Below, in pieces: positions 17,055 through 27,391 of a DNA stretch of 64,000 nucleotides; position 1 is the first letter of the stretch; every line of letters starts with the position of its first letter. The translations under genes and the position numbers were made by a program. The notes under the pieces were generated by a model. The model saw only the letters and a list, made by a program, of their open reading frames with translations. It was not told the DNA's origin and did not search any database. The stretch spans positions 2,745,001 to 2,809,000 of the forward strand of contig NC_019936.1 of assembly GCF_000327065.1 (NCBI RefSeq), read 5' to 3'. Source of the DNA: Stutzerimonas stutzeri RCH2. GTDB lineage: Bacteria; Pseudomonadota; Gammaproteobacteria; Pseudomonadales; Pseudomonadaceae.

Positions 17055-18342
17055 CCCCACCCACCTCCGCCTGCCGTTCCAGCCATCCAAGCGCTGCAGC
17101 TACGCAATAGAACGATCCGAACACCAACACTTCGTCATCGGGTTCAGCCTTGGCGCACTGAGCGTCGAGCGCCTGCTCGATGCTCGCATACTCGCCGACC
17201 AGAGCGCCTCGCTCAAGCAGCGCAGCCGACAACTGTGTAGCTGATTGCGTACGTGACGTCGGTAGCGGAGCCACGGCCCAGTCAGTGATGCTCGCTTGCA
17301 CTGCATCGAGCACGCCGTCGAGATCCTTATCTGCCAGTAGCCCAAAAACGGCCAGCCGGCGACCAGCAATCGGTCGCTGCTCGATGCGTTGAGCGAGATA
17401 ACTGGCGGCGTGCGGGTTGTGGCCGACGTCAAGTAACAGCGAGACCTTGCGGCCACGCCAAGTGATCTGCCGACGATCAAGACGCCCTGTCACGCGAGTC
17501 TGCTCCAGCGCCGCGGACAGAACCTTCACATCCCACGGCAAACCCAACGAAGCGTACGCCTGCAGGGCTATTGCAGCGTTCTCCATCGGCAACGAAAGCA
17601 GTGGCAGTCCGTGCAGCTCCAACGGTTCTCCCGCCGGGCCGACACCCCGCCAATGCCAGGCGCGGGGAGCGAACGCCAGATCGAAATCGCGACCGCGCAG
17701 CAAGAGCGGCGCCTTCAGCGACTCAGCCTGTTGCAGTAGCGGTGCAGGAACATCCAGATCACCACAAAGTACCGGCTTGCCTGCCCGCATGATTCCGGCT
17801 TTTTCGTACGCAACGCTTTCGCGGGTATCGCCCAGCCAATCGGCATGATCGAGCCCGATATTGGTGATTACCGCCAGATCGGCATCGACGATGTTGACGG
17901 CATCGAGACGCCCACCAAGTCCGACTTCAAGCACGGCAGCGTCGAGTTCGGCACGCTCGAACAGCCAGAAGGCAGCGAGTGTTCCCATCTCGAAATAGGT
18001 CAGAGACACTTCACCACGGGCAGCCTCGACTGCGGCAAACGCCTCGCACAACTCCTGATCGCTTGCCTCGCAACCATCCAGCTGGACCCGCTCGTTGTAG
18101 CGCAGCAGATGTGGCGAGCTGTAGGTGCCAACCCGCATCCCCTGGCTGTTCAGCAGTGAGGCTATAAACGCGCAAGTAGACCCCTTGCCGTTAGTCCCGG
18201 TAACGGTAACGGCCAGAGGAGCCGACCGCGTCAGGCCAAGCCTGGCTGACACCAACCGGACCCGATCCAGCCCCATGTCGATGGCCGTGGGATGCAGCTG
18301 CTCAAGGTAGGCGAGCCAGTCAGCCAGACTCCGCTCGGTCAT
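17038..18342 (-). CDS. folC: Bifunctional dihydrofolate synthase / folylpolyglutamate synthase
   Basis: A 434-residue Mur-ligase-family enzyme that adds glutamate to dihydropteroate and to folates in the cytoplasm. The N-terminal ATP-binding loop is [18 protein letters not shown] (residues about 43-60). The family motif [17 protein letters not shown] follows, then [27 protein letters not shown] and the C-terminal Rossmann domain with [12 protein letters not shown]. Its ATG overlaps the accD stop (ATGA) and its own end overlaps dedD, giving a tightly coupled accD-folC-dedD series. Confidence 0.97.
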   Translation of the reverse strand: MTERSLADWLAYLEQLHPTAIDMGLDRVRLVSARLGLTRSAPLAVTVTGTNGKGSTCAFIASLLNSQGMRVGTYSSPHLLRYNERVQLDGCEASDQELCEAFAAVEAARGEVSLTYFEMGTLAAFWLFERAELDAAVLEVGLGGRLDAVNIVDADLAVITNIGLDHADWLGDTRESVAYEKAGIMRAGKPVLCGDLDVPAPLLQQAESLKAPLLLRGRDFDLAFAPRAWHWRGVGPAGEPLELHGLPLLSLPMENAAIALQAYASLGLPWDVKVLSAALEQTRVTGRLDRRQITWRGRKVSLLLDVGHNPHAASYLAQRIEQRPIAGRRLAVFGLLADKDLDGVLDAVQASITDWAVAPLPTSRTQSATQLSAALLERGALVGEYASIEQALDAQCAKAEPDDEVLVFGSFYCVAAALGWLERQAEVGGDGDAR

Positions 18343-19232
18343 GCAGTAGCCGTTACCTGAGCGGGTTCGACCGGACTCGGCAGTTTCTGCATCTGAGCCA
18401 GCAGACGCGACAGGCGTGCGCGCAACTCCGAACGAGGAATGATCAGGTCGATCGCACCATGATCCAACAGGAACTCGCTACGCTGGAAACCTTCCGGCAG
18501 TTTTTCCCGTACTGTCTGTTCGATCACTCGCGGTCCGGCGAAGCCGATCAGCGCCTTGGGTTCTGCGACGATTACATCACCGAGCATCGCCAAACTGGCG
18601 GAAACGCCGCCGTAAACGGGGTCGGTGAGAACGGAGATGAACGGCAGGCCTTCTTCGCGCATACGTGCCAGCACCGCCGAAGTCTTGGCCATCTGCATCA
18701 GGGAGATCAGGGCTTCCTGCATCCGCGCACCGCCTGAAGCGGAGAAACAGATCAATGGGCAGCGCTTTTCCAGCGCGACGTTCGCAGCACGAACGAAGCG
18801 CTCACCAACGATCGCCCCCATGGAGCCACCCATGAAGGAAAACTCAAAGGCGCAGGCCACTACCGGGACGTTGACAACCTTGCCACTCATCGCGACCAAG
18901 GCATCCTTTTCGCCGGTCTGCTTCTGAGCTGCCGACAGGCGATCCTTGTATTTCTTGCTGTCACGGAATTTGAGGCGGTCTACCGGCTCCAGCTCCGCGG
19001 CAATCTCCTCGCGCCCTTCGGCATCGAGGAAGATATCGAGCCGAGTGCGGGCATCGATGCGCATGTGATGCTGGCACTTAGGACAGACATCGAGGGTCTT
19101 TTCCAGCTCGGGGCGGTACAGAACCGCCTCACAGGAGGGGCACTTGTGCCAGAGGCCTTCGGGGACCGAACTCTTCTGCGTCTCCGAGCGCATGATCGAA
19201 GGGATCAGTTTGTCTACCAGCCAGTTGCTCAT
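18339..19232 (-). CDS. accD: Acetyl-CoA carboxylase carboxyltransferase subunit beta
   Basis: A 297-residue subunit that with AccA transfers carboxyl from biotin to acetyl-CoA, the first step of fatty-acid synthesis. Near residues 27-50 a four-cysteine zinc ribbon ([14 protein letters not shown], then CPKCQHHM) is followed by the crotonase-fold core, with [31 protein letters not shown] and [14 protein letters not shown]. The ATG at 19232 (MSNWLVDKL) matches the family and has GGAGA upstream; a much longer open frame upstream is not coding by comparison. It heads accD-folC-dedD. Confidence 0.98.
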   Translation of the reverse strand: MSNWLVDKLIPSIMRSETQKSSVPEGLWHKCPSCEAVLYRPELEKTLDVCPKCQHHMRIDARTRLDIFLDAEGREEIAAELEPVDRLKFRDSKKYKDRLSAAQKQTGEKDALVAMSGKVVNVPVVACAFEFSFMGGSMGAIVGERFVRAANVALEKRCPLICFSASGGARMQEALISLMQMAKTSAVLARMREEGLPFISVLTDPVYGGVSASLAMLGDVIVAEPKALIGFAGPRVIEQTVREKLPEGFQRSEFLLDHGAIDLIIPRSELRARLSRLLAQMQKLPSPVEPAQVTATA

Positions 19233-19442
19233 GCTCTTGTTCTCCAAAGCTTCAGTCCCGAGCGCACTCGCACTACGGGTAGATTCATCGTTGCGATCAT
19301 GCATACAAGCACTGGATCGCGTGAGCGATGCGCTTACGAGGCGCAGCCGCGGAACTCCGATTTCCACCACGTGGCGGAAATCCACAAATACGGTGCTGGT
19401 CTCCCAGCGACTCGTTACTGGACGGCCACGGCTGCCCATGCG

Positions 19443-20066
19443 TCACATGGCCGAACGAACGCGCTCCACAAAGGCCTGCACCTTGGCCGCATCCTTGATG
19501 CCTTTGCTCGCTTCCACACCACCGCTGACATCCACCGCGTATGGCCGGACCTCGGCAATGGCTTGCTGGACATTCTCTGCCGTCAGGCCTCCCGCAAGAA
19601 TCAAGGGCTTGGTCAGCCCAGGCGGAATCAGCGACCAATCGAAGCGCTCGCCCGTTCCACCCGGCACGCCGGCAACAAAGGTATCCAGCAGAATACCGCT
19701 GGCATTCACATAGCGAGCTACCTGGCCGGCGACATCCTCATCGCCGCCGACTCGCAGCGCCTTGAACCACGGACGATGGAAGCCCTCGCACTGCGCAGGC
19801 GTTTCGTCGCCATGAAATTGCAGAGCGTCCAGCGCAACAGCGTCGAGAATTTCGTTGATCTCGCAACGGCTGGCATTGACGAACAGACCGACCGTAGTAA
19901 CGAAAGGAGGAAGGGCCGCAATGATCTCACGGGCCTGCTGAACACTCACAGCGCGGGGACTCTTGGAGTAGAACACTAGGCCAATGGCATCTGCGCCTGC
20001 GTGAGCGGCGGCCAGTGCATCTTCGACACGAGTTATCCCGCATATCTTGCTGCGAACGACTGGCAC
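19443..20066 (-). CDS. trpF: Phosphoribosylanthranilate isomerase
   Basis: A 207-residue TIM-barrel enzyme of tryptophan synthesis (Amadori rearrangement of phosphoribosylanthranilate). KICGITR near the N-terminus holds the catalytic Cys9. [32 protein letters not shown] and [15 protein letters not shown] (catalytic Asp and phosphate loop) follow. It starts at GTG 20066. There are no other trp genes adjacent; isolation of trpF near truA and accD is the pseudomonad arrangement. About 210 bases separate it from accD. Confidence 0.97.
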   Translation of the reverse strand: MPVVRSKICGITRVEDALAAAHAGADAIGLVFYSKSPRAVSVQQAREIIAALPPFVTTVGLFVNASRCEINEILDAVALDALQFHGDETPAQCEGFHRPWFKALRVGGDEDVAGQVARYVNASGILLDTFVAGVPGGTGERFDWSLIPPGLTKPLILAGGLTAENVQQAIAEVRPYAVDVSGGVEASKGIKDAAKVQAFVERVRSAM

Positions 20067-20157
20067 CGACTATCTACCTATCGAGAGGGAAACGGGATGG
20101 TAACAAAAGACCGGTCACCTGCAAGCGAATAGGCGACTGGATATTGGGTCGCACGCA

Positions 20158-21018
20158 TCAGCAACGCACATCCGGCAAACCCGACAGGAAGTGCGGACCG
20201 AGGTAGCGTTTCGGCAACTCGAACTCTTCCGGATAGTCGACTTCGACCAGATAGAGGCCATAGGGGTGTGCCGTAACCCCGCCGGTTCGGCGTATACGCG
20301 ACTGCAACACTTCCCCAGCCCATTCGACTGGCCGCTCACCAGCACCGATGGTCATCAACACACCCGCGAAATTCCGCACCATATGGTGCAGGAAAGCGTT
20401 CGCTCGCACATCAATGACGATCAGCCGACCATGTTCGAGCAACTCGAGGTGATGGATGGTTTTGATTGGCGATTTAGCCTGGCATTGCCGGGCTCGGAAG
20501 GCGCTGAAATCATGGGTACCGACAAATGCCGCGGCGGCAGCACGCATCCGCTCGATGTCGAGAGGGCGGTGATTCCAGGTCACTTCTTCAGCCATATGCG
20601 CTGGGCGAATCTGATCGTTGTAGATCACATAACGGTATCGGCGCGCCATGGCACTGAAACGAGCATCAAAGCGCTGCGGCATCTCCTTCGCCCAGGTGAC
20701 GCTGATATCAGGCGGCAAGTTCATGTTCGCCCCCATGATCCACGCATGCATGCTACGCGCGACGGTCGTATCGAAATGCACCACCTGACCACTGGCGTGC
20801 ACCAGCGCATCGGTGCGTCCGGCACAGCTCAAAGTTACGGGCTGACCACCGGCGACTTTGCTCAGCGCGGTTTCGAGTGATTCTTGAATCGACGGCACGC
20901 CTGCGCGCTGGCGCTGGAATCCACGGTAGCGGGATCCCTTGTATTCGACGCCCAGAGCGATCCTGGAAACGCCGACGGCAGCCATTTCGGCTGCCGTATC
21001 GGGTACTGCTTGGGTCAT
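20158..21018 (-). CDS. truA: tRNA pseudouridine(38-40) synthase
   Basis: A 286-residue enzyme that isomerises uridines 38-40 in the anticodon stem. The catalytic Asp70 sits in CAGRTDALVHASGQVVHF. Other conserved stretches are GVEYKGSRYRGFQRQ, MARRYRYVIYN, VGTHDFSAFRA and FLHHMVRNFAGVLM. The start at 21018 lies two bases after the fimV stop, so the genes form one transcript, as in P. aeruginosa. The C-terminus (LPKRYLGPHFLSGLPDVRC) is slightly extended but normal for pseudomonads. Confidence 0.97.
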   Translation of the reverse strand: MTQAVPDTAAEMAAVGVSRIALGVEYKGSRYRGFQRQRAGVPSIQESLETALSKVAGGQPVTLSCAGRTDALVHASGQVVHFDTTVARSMHAWIMGANMNLPPDISVTWAKEMPQRFDARFSAMARRYRYVIYNDQIRPAHMAEEVTWNHRPLDIERMRAAAAAFVGTHDFSAFRARQCQAKSPIKTIHHLELLEHGRLIVIDVRANAFLHHMVRNFAGVLMTIGAGERPVEWAGEVLQSRIRRTGGVTAHPYGLYLVEVDYPEEFELPKRYLGPHFLSGLPDVRC

Positions 21019-21020
21019 GA

Positions 21021-23753
21021 TCAGGCTAGTTTGGCGAGCATATCTCGCGCCTCTTGCTGTTGGGCATCGCTGCCTTCGGAAATCACCTCATCAAGGATAT
21101 CGCGAGCGCCTTCGGCATCACCCATATCGATATAGGCCCGGGCGAGATCCAGTTTCGTGGTGGTTTCGTCGGTATCCGAGAAGAAATCGAAGTCGTCATC
21201 CGACGCCCCATCAGCGCTGCTGCCGGCGGTAGCGGAGGCCGGTTCCTGCAGATCCCGGGACAAATTGTCCAGATCCGCTTCCACTTCGCTCAGCTGCTCG
21301 GCAAAGCCATTCGGCTGCGCCTCGAACTCAGGCTCGTCGAGCGAGATGTCGAACCCATCTGGAAGCTCATCGTTCGATGTGCCAGTAGGCTCAGCCAGTT
21401 CGAAGTCAAGTTCATCATTTTCCATAGCCGCAGGAGCTACGGGCGATTCCTCATCAAGACTCAGCGAAAACTCAGTGTCGGTCGCTGCGGTATTCTTTTC
21501 GCTATCCAGATCAAAGGAGAAATCCGAAAAATCGTCCCGTTTAGCATCTGGAACGCTTGCCTCTTCTTCCAGATCGAAGGAGAAATCGCTCGCCGCAGGC
21601 TGTACATCGCGCCCAGCCTCGGGCTCATCCAGGGACAAATCATCGAAGTTGAATGGTTGGTCGACCGGTGCAGCGCTTTGAGCTTTATCGCTCAGATCAA
21701 TATCGAGATCGTCGAGGCTGAGATCGAACGCATCGTCCAGATCCTGCCCTGCGGCCAGAGGAGCCGGATCGTCCAGCTGAAGGTCGTCGAGGTCGAAGCT
21801 ATCCACATCCAACTGAGTTGCTGCAACCGCAGCTGCCGACGCGCCTGCAACTGTGACCATCGCTGGATACTTATGCTTCAGCTGCTCCACCTCCATCGCT
21901 GCACCACCGATCTCGCGCAGTTCAGCTTCCTGACGGGCGAAGCCCTCGCGATTGCCCAGCTCGGCGTAGACCTCCATGAGTTTCAAACGTAGATCACTGC
22001 GCTGCGGCTCGTCATTGAGGGCGTTCTGCAGCAACTCTGCGGCCTGGTTGAAACGGCCGTACGCAATATAGATATCTGCCTCGGCCAAGGCATCGCCAGT
22101 GGTTCCGGCCAGCTCCTCCGGCGCAGCCGCGCTGGATGTCTGAAACGGTGCTGGCTCAGGCTGCTCCTGACCAATATCGACGAAAGCGGGCGTCCCGACT
22201 CGCAGGTCATCGACCGTGTCGACTGCCATCAGACTTTCCTGCAACTCGGCCTCTTTCATCGCATTGCGGCGCGATAGTGCCATCAAACCTACCAAAAGCA
22301 GCAGCAATGCACCGCCACCAACCGCGCCAAGCAGCAGGGTATTCGACAGCAAATCATCGATCAGCCCTTTGGGCTCCGGCTCAACAGGTGCTACAGGCTT
22401 CGCAGGCGCAGGTTTAGGCGCCGGCTTGGCAGCAGCAGGACGCTCGACAGGCGCAGGAGCAGCGACCGGCGCCGGCTCTTGCTGGTTGGTCGGCGTGGAG
22501 TCGACCTCAGAGTCAGCACCAGTCCCGCTAGCTCTATCTTGCGCTGAGCGGGCATCATCCGCCGCAACAGACGGCTGCTGCTGGCCTGCAGTGTCAATCG
22601 CAGCGGGGGCCTGACCTTCAGCACCCAGCTGCACCTGGAGCTTGGCAAGCTGGTCATCCTTGAGCTGCATCAGACGCTGCAGTTTTTCCAGCTGCCCTTG
22701 CAGGTCATTCAGACGATCTTTCAGCTCATCGTTTTCGCGGCGACTGGAATCGAGGCTTTCCTGCGTTACAGCAAGCTTGTCCCGCAGAGCCTTGCCGCTA
22801 TCGCCAGAGCCTGTATCGGAGCCTGCAGTAGATTTACCAGCATCGGCCGCCACAAGGCGGAGATTATCGCCGGTATCGCTACGTGACGGCGCATCGCCTG
22901 CCTCGGTACGACGCGTCGCGTCCAGCTGGCGAGAGCCAGCAACCGCAGCATTCCGACCTTGGCGCCACGCCGCATTCTGCTCAGCCACCTGAGCGATCGC
23001 CTCACCCTGCGAACGCTTGGATATCTGCTGAGCATCCGGCAGACGAAGCACCTGCCCACTCTTCATGCGATTTATGTTGCCGTCAATGAAGGCATCCGGA
23101 TTGAGATCCTGAATCGCCAGCATTGTCTGATGCACGGTACCGCTACGGCGATTACGCTCAGCTATGTCCCAAAGCGTATCGCGGGCGGAGGTCTTGTATT
23201 GACTGCCATCCTGCGTCGGGGCAGCAGTGGCAACGCTGGCAGGGGAAGCGGCAGCCGAACGAACAGGTGCAGGACGTGCTGGCTCAACGGCTCGCGGTGC
23301 CGGCGCGGAAATAGGCAGCTGGGGCGCGGCGGCAGCGGCTGTTTCAGGCGAGTAAAGTGGTGGATCGAGCAGCAAGGTATATTCGCGTAGCAGGCGCCCG
23401 TTCGGCCAGAGTACCTCTACGAGAAAATTGAGATACGGCTCGCGTACCGGCTTGCTGGAGGAGACTTGAATTACGCTTTTGCCATTCGGCCGCAATACGG
23501 GAGTGAATTTCAGGTCTGTCAGAAAGTACTGCCGATCAATACCGGCACGATTGAACTCTTCAAGCGAAGCCAGGACGGGAATGACCTCTCCCGGAGCCAG
23601 GCTTTTGGCATCCAGCAGTTCGATTTCCGCGATCAGCGGTTGATTCAATGACGACTGAAGCGTGACCTCTCCCAACCCAAGCGCGTGGGCCATTTCTGTA
23701 GTCAGCGCGGTAGCAGCCGCGATTGCCAGCACCAGATTGCGAACCCGAACCAT
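21021..23753 (-). CDS. fimV: FimV polar hub / type IV pilus assembly protein
   Basis: A 910-residue inner-membrane peptidoglycan-binding protein. In order: signal-like N-terminus (residues 1-24); FimV N-terminal domain (GLGEVTLQSSLNQPLIAEIELLDA and on to about 150); LysM domain (about 185-245, YKTSARDTLWDIAERN to KSGQVLRLPD); coiled coil (about 330-375, LDSSRRENDELKDRLNDLQG); Pro/Ala linker; one membrane helix (about 465-487); then a very acidic cytoplasmic part with Asp/Leu-rich repeats and TPR-like segments, ending in the conserved FimV C-terminal motif (TKLDLARAYIDMGDAEGARD). FimV organises cell poles, twitching motility and cyclic-AMP signalling in P. aeruginosa. truA follows directly. 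Confidence 0.95.
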   Translation of the reverse strand: MVRVRNLVLAIAAATALTTEMAHALGLGEVTLQSSLNQPLIAEIELLDAKSLAPGEVIPVLASLEEFNRAGIDRQYFLTDLKFTPVLRPNGKSVIQVSSSKPVREPYLNFLVEVLWPNGRLLREYTLLLDPPLYSPETAAAAAPQLPISAPAPRAVEPARPAPVRSAAASPASVATAAPTQDGSQYKTSARDTLWDIAERNRRSGTVHQTMLAIQDLNPDAFIDGNINRMKSGQVLRLPDAQQISKRSQGEAIAQVAEQNAAWRQGRNAAVAGSRQLDATRRTEAGDAPSRSDTGDNLRLVAADAGKSTAGSDTGSGDSGKALRDKLAVTQESLDSSRRENDELKDRLNDLQGQLEKLQRLMQLKDDQLAKLQVQLGAEGQAPAAIDTAGQQQPSVAADDARSAQDRASGTGADSEVDSTPTNQQEPAPVAAPAPVERPAAAKPAPKPAPAKPVAPVEPEPKGLIDDLLSNTLLLGAVGGGALLLLLVGLMALSRRNAMKEAELQESLMAVDTVDDLRVGTPAFVDIGQEQPEPAPFQTSSAAAPEELAGTTGDALAEADIYIAYGRFNQAAELLQNALNDEPQRSDLRLKLMEVYAELGNREGFARQEAELREIGGAAMEVEQLKHKYPAMVTVAGASAAAVAATQLDVDSFDLDDLQLDDPAPLAAGQDLDDAFDLSLDDLDIDLSDKAQSAAPVDQPFNFDDLSLDEPEAGRDVQPAASDFSFDLEEEASVPDAKRDDFSDFSFDLDSEKNTAATDTEFSLSLDEESPVAPAAMENDELDFELAEPTGTSNDELPDGFDISLDEPEFEAQPNGFAEQLSEVEADLDNLSRDLQEPASATAGSSADGASDDDFDFFSDTDETTTKLDLARAYIDMGDAEGARDILDEVISEGSDAQQQEARDMLAKLA

Positions 23754-23815
23754 TATTTAATCCCTTGTTTATCTTTTTTTCTCGAACTACGAGAGGGTCT
23801 TATTTCACTGCCCGT

Positions 23816-23831
23816 GCCACCTGCAGGTGGC
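23816..23831. repeat. 16-base perfect palindrome upstream of fimV
   Basis: GCCACCTGCAGGTGGC is a perfect palindrome about 65 bases upstream of the fimV start, in the fimV-usg gap. It could be an operator or an RNA hairpin in the fimV leader; nothing else nearby decides. Confidence 0.4.
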
Positions 23832-23899
23832 TCCCCATCAGCAATAAGCCGTTCAGCGCATCGGCTAGAAATATTCTTTGAATTACCAGTAAGTATCTT

Positions 23900-24910
23900 T
23901 TACAGATAGTCTTTTATCAACAACTCACCGGACTGCACAGCATTCAGTGCCGCGCCTTTTCGCACGTTATCAGACACAATCCACAAATTGACTTGGCGTG
24001 GATCGCCGATGCCACAGCGCACCCTGCCGACGTAGATGACATCCTGCCCGACCGCATCACCGACCGCCGTCGGGTAGTCATCGCCGCCCACGACTTCAAC
24101 ACCCGGAGCCGCTTCGAGAGCCGCAGATAGCGCCTGCGGATCGACCTCAAGACTGCAGCGCAACGACACTACAAGACTTTCACCAAAAAAAACCGGCGCC
24201 TGGATGAACGTGACAGCCACCGCCAGTTCAGGGTTTTGCAGGAGCTGACGAAGCTCGTCGACCAGGCGCCGTTCCTGCGCGCCGTATCCATGCGAATCGA
24301 CCTCTTCCGTCTGCGCGAGCAAGTTGAACGCCATCTGCCGACCAAACACGCGTGGCTCCAACGGGCGAGCGTTCAGTAGTTCGGTCGTCTGTCTCGCCAG
24401 CTCTTTCACCCCTGCGACACCACGACTGGAGACTGGCAGGCACGCCGTAACCGTGACGCCTAGCAACCCCAGCTGATGCCGAACAGGTGCCAACGCAAGC
24501 GCCAGTGCAACAGACGCCGGCAGTGGACTGGCAACAGCACGGCGATCCGATGAAGAATCGAGCACCGCACCGTTGACCTCCGGAACCAGACACGGCTGTT
24601 CGTCCACGGAGATCGAGCCTGAAAGATCAACGATCCGGCAGCCGGCGGCACTCGCCGCGACATGGCACGCGCTCACCAGAGCGGAGGCACCGACGAGGAA
24701 CACCAGCTGCACACGCGCGAAATCGAAACGATCCGCCGCGCTTACGCGCAAATTTCGCCCGTTGTACGGAACCGTGTGGCCAACACCCTCGCCGGCGTCC
24801 AGCAGGTGCAACTCGCTTAGCGGAAACGCACGCTCCTCGAGCACCTCGACCAGCGCTTCGCCTACCAGGCTGACCGATCCGACAACCGCAACACCGACAC
24901 CTGTAGGCAT
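23900..24910 (-). CDS. Aspartate-semialdehyde dehydrogenase paralogue (Usg-1-like), probably non-catalytic
   Basis: A 336-residue homologue of ASADH. The Rossmann start VGVAVVGSVSLVGEALVEVLEERAFP and the C-terminal NLWIVSDNVRKGAALNAVQ (the family's DNLRKGAA motif) are kept. However, where true enzymes have NPNCST with the catalytic cysteine, this protein has SPLPAS near residues 128-133, so the nucleophile is missing. Such Usg-1 proteins lie beside asd in many gamma-proteobacteria, with no firm function. The ATG at 24910 is preferred because GGAGG lies five bases upstream. It lies 136 bases downstream of asd in the same direction. Confidence 0.88.
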   Translation of the reverse strand: MPTGVGVAVVGSVSLVGEALVEVLEERAFPLSELHLLDAGEGVGHTVPYNGRNLRVSAADRFDFARVQLVFLVGASALVSACHVAASAAGCRIVDLSGSISVDEQPCLVPEVNGAVLDSSSDRRAVASPLPASVALALALAPVRHQLGLLGVTVTACLPVSSRGVAGVKELARQTTELLNARPLEPRVFGRQMAFNLLAQTEEVDSHGYGAQERRLVDELRQLLQNPELAVAVTFIQAPVFFGESLVVSLRCSLEVDPQALSAALEAAPGVEVVGGDDYPTAVGDAVGQDVIYVGRVRCGIGDPRQVNLWIVSDNVRKGAALNAVQSGELLIKDYL

Positions 24911-25046
24911 CGCCACCTCCACGCATTAAGGACCGGCACTGTAGCGAAATGACAGATCGCTGCAAGCAGCGCCGCCGAGCGGCACACCGCATAAATGAAA
25001 ACGCCGCGAACAAAGTCGCGGCGTCGGGCACCTCACAGAAGACGCA

Positions 25047-26159
25047 TCAACGTTCCAGCAGGATACGCAGCATACGACGCAGAGGCTCGGCAGCACCCCA
25101 CAGCAGTTGGTCACCCACAGTGAACGCGCCTAGATAATGGGAGCCCATGTTCAGCTTGCGCAGACGCCCCACCGGCACGCTCAGGGTTCCAGTGACTGCC
25201 GCCGGACTCAACTCCTGCATGCTGGCATCGCGGTGGTTCGGCACCAGCTTGACCCAGGGATTGTGCTGACTGATCAGCCCTTCGATATCGGAGATCGGCA
25301 CATCTTTGTTCAGCTTGATGGTCAGGGCCTGGCTGTGACAGCGCATAGCGCCGACGCGGACGCAAATGCCGTCAACGGGGATCGGGTTCTTGAAGCGACC
25401 GAGGATCTTGTTGGTCTCAGCCTGCGCCTTCCACTCCTCACGGCTCTGCCCGTTCGGCAGCTCCTTGTCGATGTAGGGGATCAAACTGCCGGCCAGCGGC
25501 ACGCCGAAATTGTCGACCGGGAATGCTTCGCTACGCTGGGTTTCAGCCACCTTACGGTCGATATCCAGGATCGCGCTGGCGGGATTGGCCAGATCATCGG
25601 CCACGGCCGCATTGATTGCACCCATCTGCTTGATCAGTTCGCGCATGTTCTGCGCGCCGGCGCCGGAGGCTGCCTGATAGGTCATCGCGCTCATCCACTC
25701 GACCAGACCGGCTTCGAACAGACCGCCAAGCCCCATCAGCGCCAGGCTGACGGTGCAGTTGCCGCCGATGTAGTTCTTGGTGCCGGCATCCAGTTGCTGG
25801 TCGATCACACGACGGTTCACCGGATCGAGCACGATCACCGCATCGTCCTGCATGCGCAGCGACGACGCCGCGTCGATCCAATAGCCCTGCCAGCCGGCTT
25901 CACGCAGCTTCGGGAAGACTTCATTGGTGTAGTCGCCGCCCTGACAGGTCAGGATCACATCGAGACCTTTCAGCTCGTCGATGCTGTAGGCGTCCTTCAG
26001 CGCAGCGGTTTCCTTGCCAATATCGGGGCCCTGGCCGCCGACATTGGAAGTGGTGAAGAACACGGGCTCGATCAGGTCGAAATCCCGCTCTTCCAGCATC
26101 CGCTGCATGAGCACGGAACCGACCATACCGCGCCAACCGATCAGACCTACACGTTTCAT
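25047..26159 (-). CDS. asd: Aspartate-semialdehyde dehydrogenase
   Basis: A 370-residue NADP-dependent enzyme making aspartate semialdehyde for lysine, threonine, methionine and diaminopimelate. The dinucleotide loop [17 protein letters not shown] opens the protein. The active-site cysteine is Cys135 in [11 protein letters not shown], the same position as in E. coli Asd. [12 protein letters not shown] and [14 protein letters not shown], with the catalytic His, follow. It lies between leuB and the usg-like paralogue, an arrangement shared with P. aeruginosa. Confidence 0.98.
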   Translation of the reverse strand: MKRVGLIGWRGMVGSVLMQRMLEERDFDLIEPVFFTTSNVGGQGPDIGKETAALKDAYSIDELKGLDVILTCQGGDYTNEVFPKLREAGWQGYWIDAASSLRMQDDAVIVLDPVNRRVIDQQLDAGTKNYIGGNCTVSLALMGLGGLFEAGLVEWMSAMTYQAASGAGAQNMRELIKQMGAINAAVADDLANPASAILDIDRKVAETQRSEAFPVDNFGVPLAGSLIPYIDKELPNGQSREEWKAQAETNKILGRFKNPIPVDGICVRVGAMRCHSQALTIKLNKDVPISDIEGLISQHNPWVKLVPNHRDASMQELSPAAVTGTLSVPVGRLRKLNMGSHYLGAFTVGDQLLWGAAEPLRRMLRILLER

Positions 26160-26213
26160 CGCAACTACACCTATAGAAAAAGTGGCCCGCGCAGATTAAG
26201 GCGGGCCAGAAGA

Positions 26214-27296
26214 TTACAACTTCGCGAGGGCCGCGACTACTGCATCGCCCATCGCCTGAGTACCGACCTTGGTACAGCCTTCCGACCAGATATCACCGGT
26301 ACGCAGGCCCTGATCGAGCACATCGCTCACCGCCTGCTCGATGGCATCGGCCGCTGCGACCTGATTGAAGCTGTAACGCAGCATCATCGAAACGGAGAGG
26401 ATGGTCGCCAGCGGATTGGCGATGCCTTGGCCAGCGATATCCGGTGCCGAACCGTGGCATGGCTCGTACATGCCCTTGTTGCCCGCATCAAGCGAGGCAG
26501 ATGGCAGCATGCCGATCGAGCCGGTCAGCATCGACGCCTCGTCGGAAAGGATGTCGCCGAACATGTTGTCGGTGACGATGACGTCGAACTGCTTCGGTGC
26601 GCGCACCAGCTGCATGGCCGCGTTATCGACATACATGTGGCTGAGCTCGACGTCCGGGTAGTACTTGGCCACCTCCTCGACCACGGCACGCCAAAGCTGG
26701 CTGGACGCCAGTACGTTGGCCTTGTCCACCGAGCAGAGCTTCTTGTTGCGCACCATGGCCATGTCGAAGCCGACCTTGGCGATGCGGCGGATCTCGCTCT
26801 CGCTGTACGGCAGCGTGTCGTAGGCCATGCGCTCGCCGCTCTCCAGCACCTTGCTCTCGCGCGGCTGGCCGAAATAGATGCCACCGGTCAGCTCGCGAAC
26901 GATGAGGATATCCAGACCGGCGACGATTTCCGGCTTGAGCGACGAAGCCTCTGCCAGCTGCGGATAAAGCAGTGCCGGACGCAGGTTACCGAACAGGCCC
27001 AGCTGGGAGCGAATCTTCAGCAGACCGCGCTCGGGACGAATGGCCGGATCGATGGTGTCCCACTTCGGGCCGCCAACGGCGCCAAGCAGAATCGCATCGG
27101 CAGCACGCGCACGCTCCAGGGTTTCGTCCGCCAGCGGCACGCCATATTTGTCGACTGCTGCGCCACCCAACTCGTCATAGCTCAGCTCGAAGTCCAGCTG
27201 GAACTTGTCATTGGCCAGCTGCAGAACCTTGACCGCCTCGGCCATGATCTCCGGGCCGATACCATCACCGGGCAGAACCAGAATCTGTTTGCTCAT
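26214..27296 (-). CDS. leuB: 3-isopropylmalate dehydrogenase
   Basis: A 360-residue homodimeric NAD-dependent enzyme of leucine synthesis. [11 protein letters not shown] opens the protein. [26 protein letters not shown], and the metal site [26 protein letters not shown] are present, as is [22 protein letters not shown] use ATG 27296 ([12 protein letters not shown]), with GAGG eight bases upstream; a GTG one codon earlier is possible. The gene is separated from leuD by about 95 bases containing two palindromic repeats, and is followed 54 bases later by asd. Confidence 0.98.
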   Translation of the reverse strand: MSKQILVLPGDGIGPEIMAEAVKVLQLANDKFQLDFELSYDELGGAAVDKYGVPLADETLERARAADAILLGAVGGPKWDTIDPAIRPERGLLKIRSQLGLFGNLRPALLYPQLAEASSLKPEIVAGLDILIVRELTGGIYFGQPRESKVLESGERMAYDTLPYSESEIRRIAKVGFDMAMVRNKKLCSVDKANVLASSQLWRAVVEEVAKYYPDVELSHMYVDNAAMQLVRAPKQFDVIVTDNMFGDILSDEASMLTGSIGMLPSASLDAGNKGMYEPCHGSAPDIAGQGIANPLATILSVSMMLRYSFNQVAAADAIEQAVSDVLDQGLRTGDIWSEGCTKVGTQAMGDAVVAALAKL

Positions 27297-27317
27297 CACA
27301 TTCCTCGATTTTCACTG

Positions 27318-27379
27318 GGTGGATGCCGTTGTGTTCATCCACCAAAACTCTGCAAGTGGACGGATGATGCGTCATCCAC
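27318..27379. repeat. Pair of REP-like palindromes between leuD and leuB
   Basis: Two imperfect palindromes stand side by side. The first is GGTGGATG-N10-CATCCACC (27318-27343). The second is GTGGACGGATGATGCGTCATCCAC (given as 27356-27379; one bulged base) and continues into CCTACC. They share the GGTGGATG core in inverted orientation. I recall closely related intergenic palindromes in several Pseudomonas genomes, which makes these a likely BIME-type REP pair. They may also modulate the leuD-leuB transcript. Confidence 0.6.
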
Positions 27380-27391
27380 CCTACCCTCATA

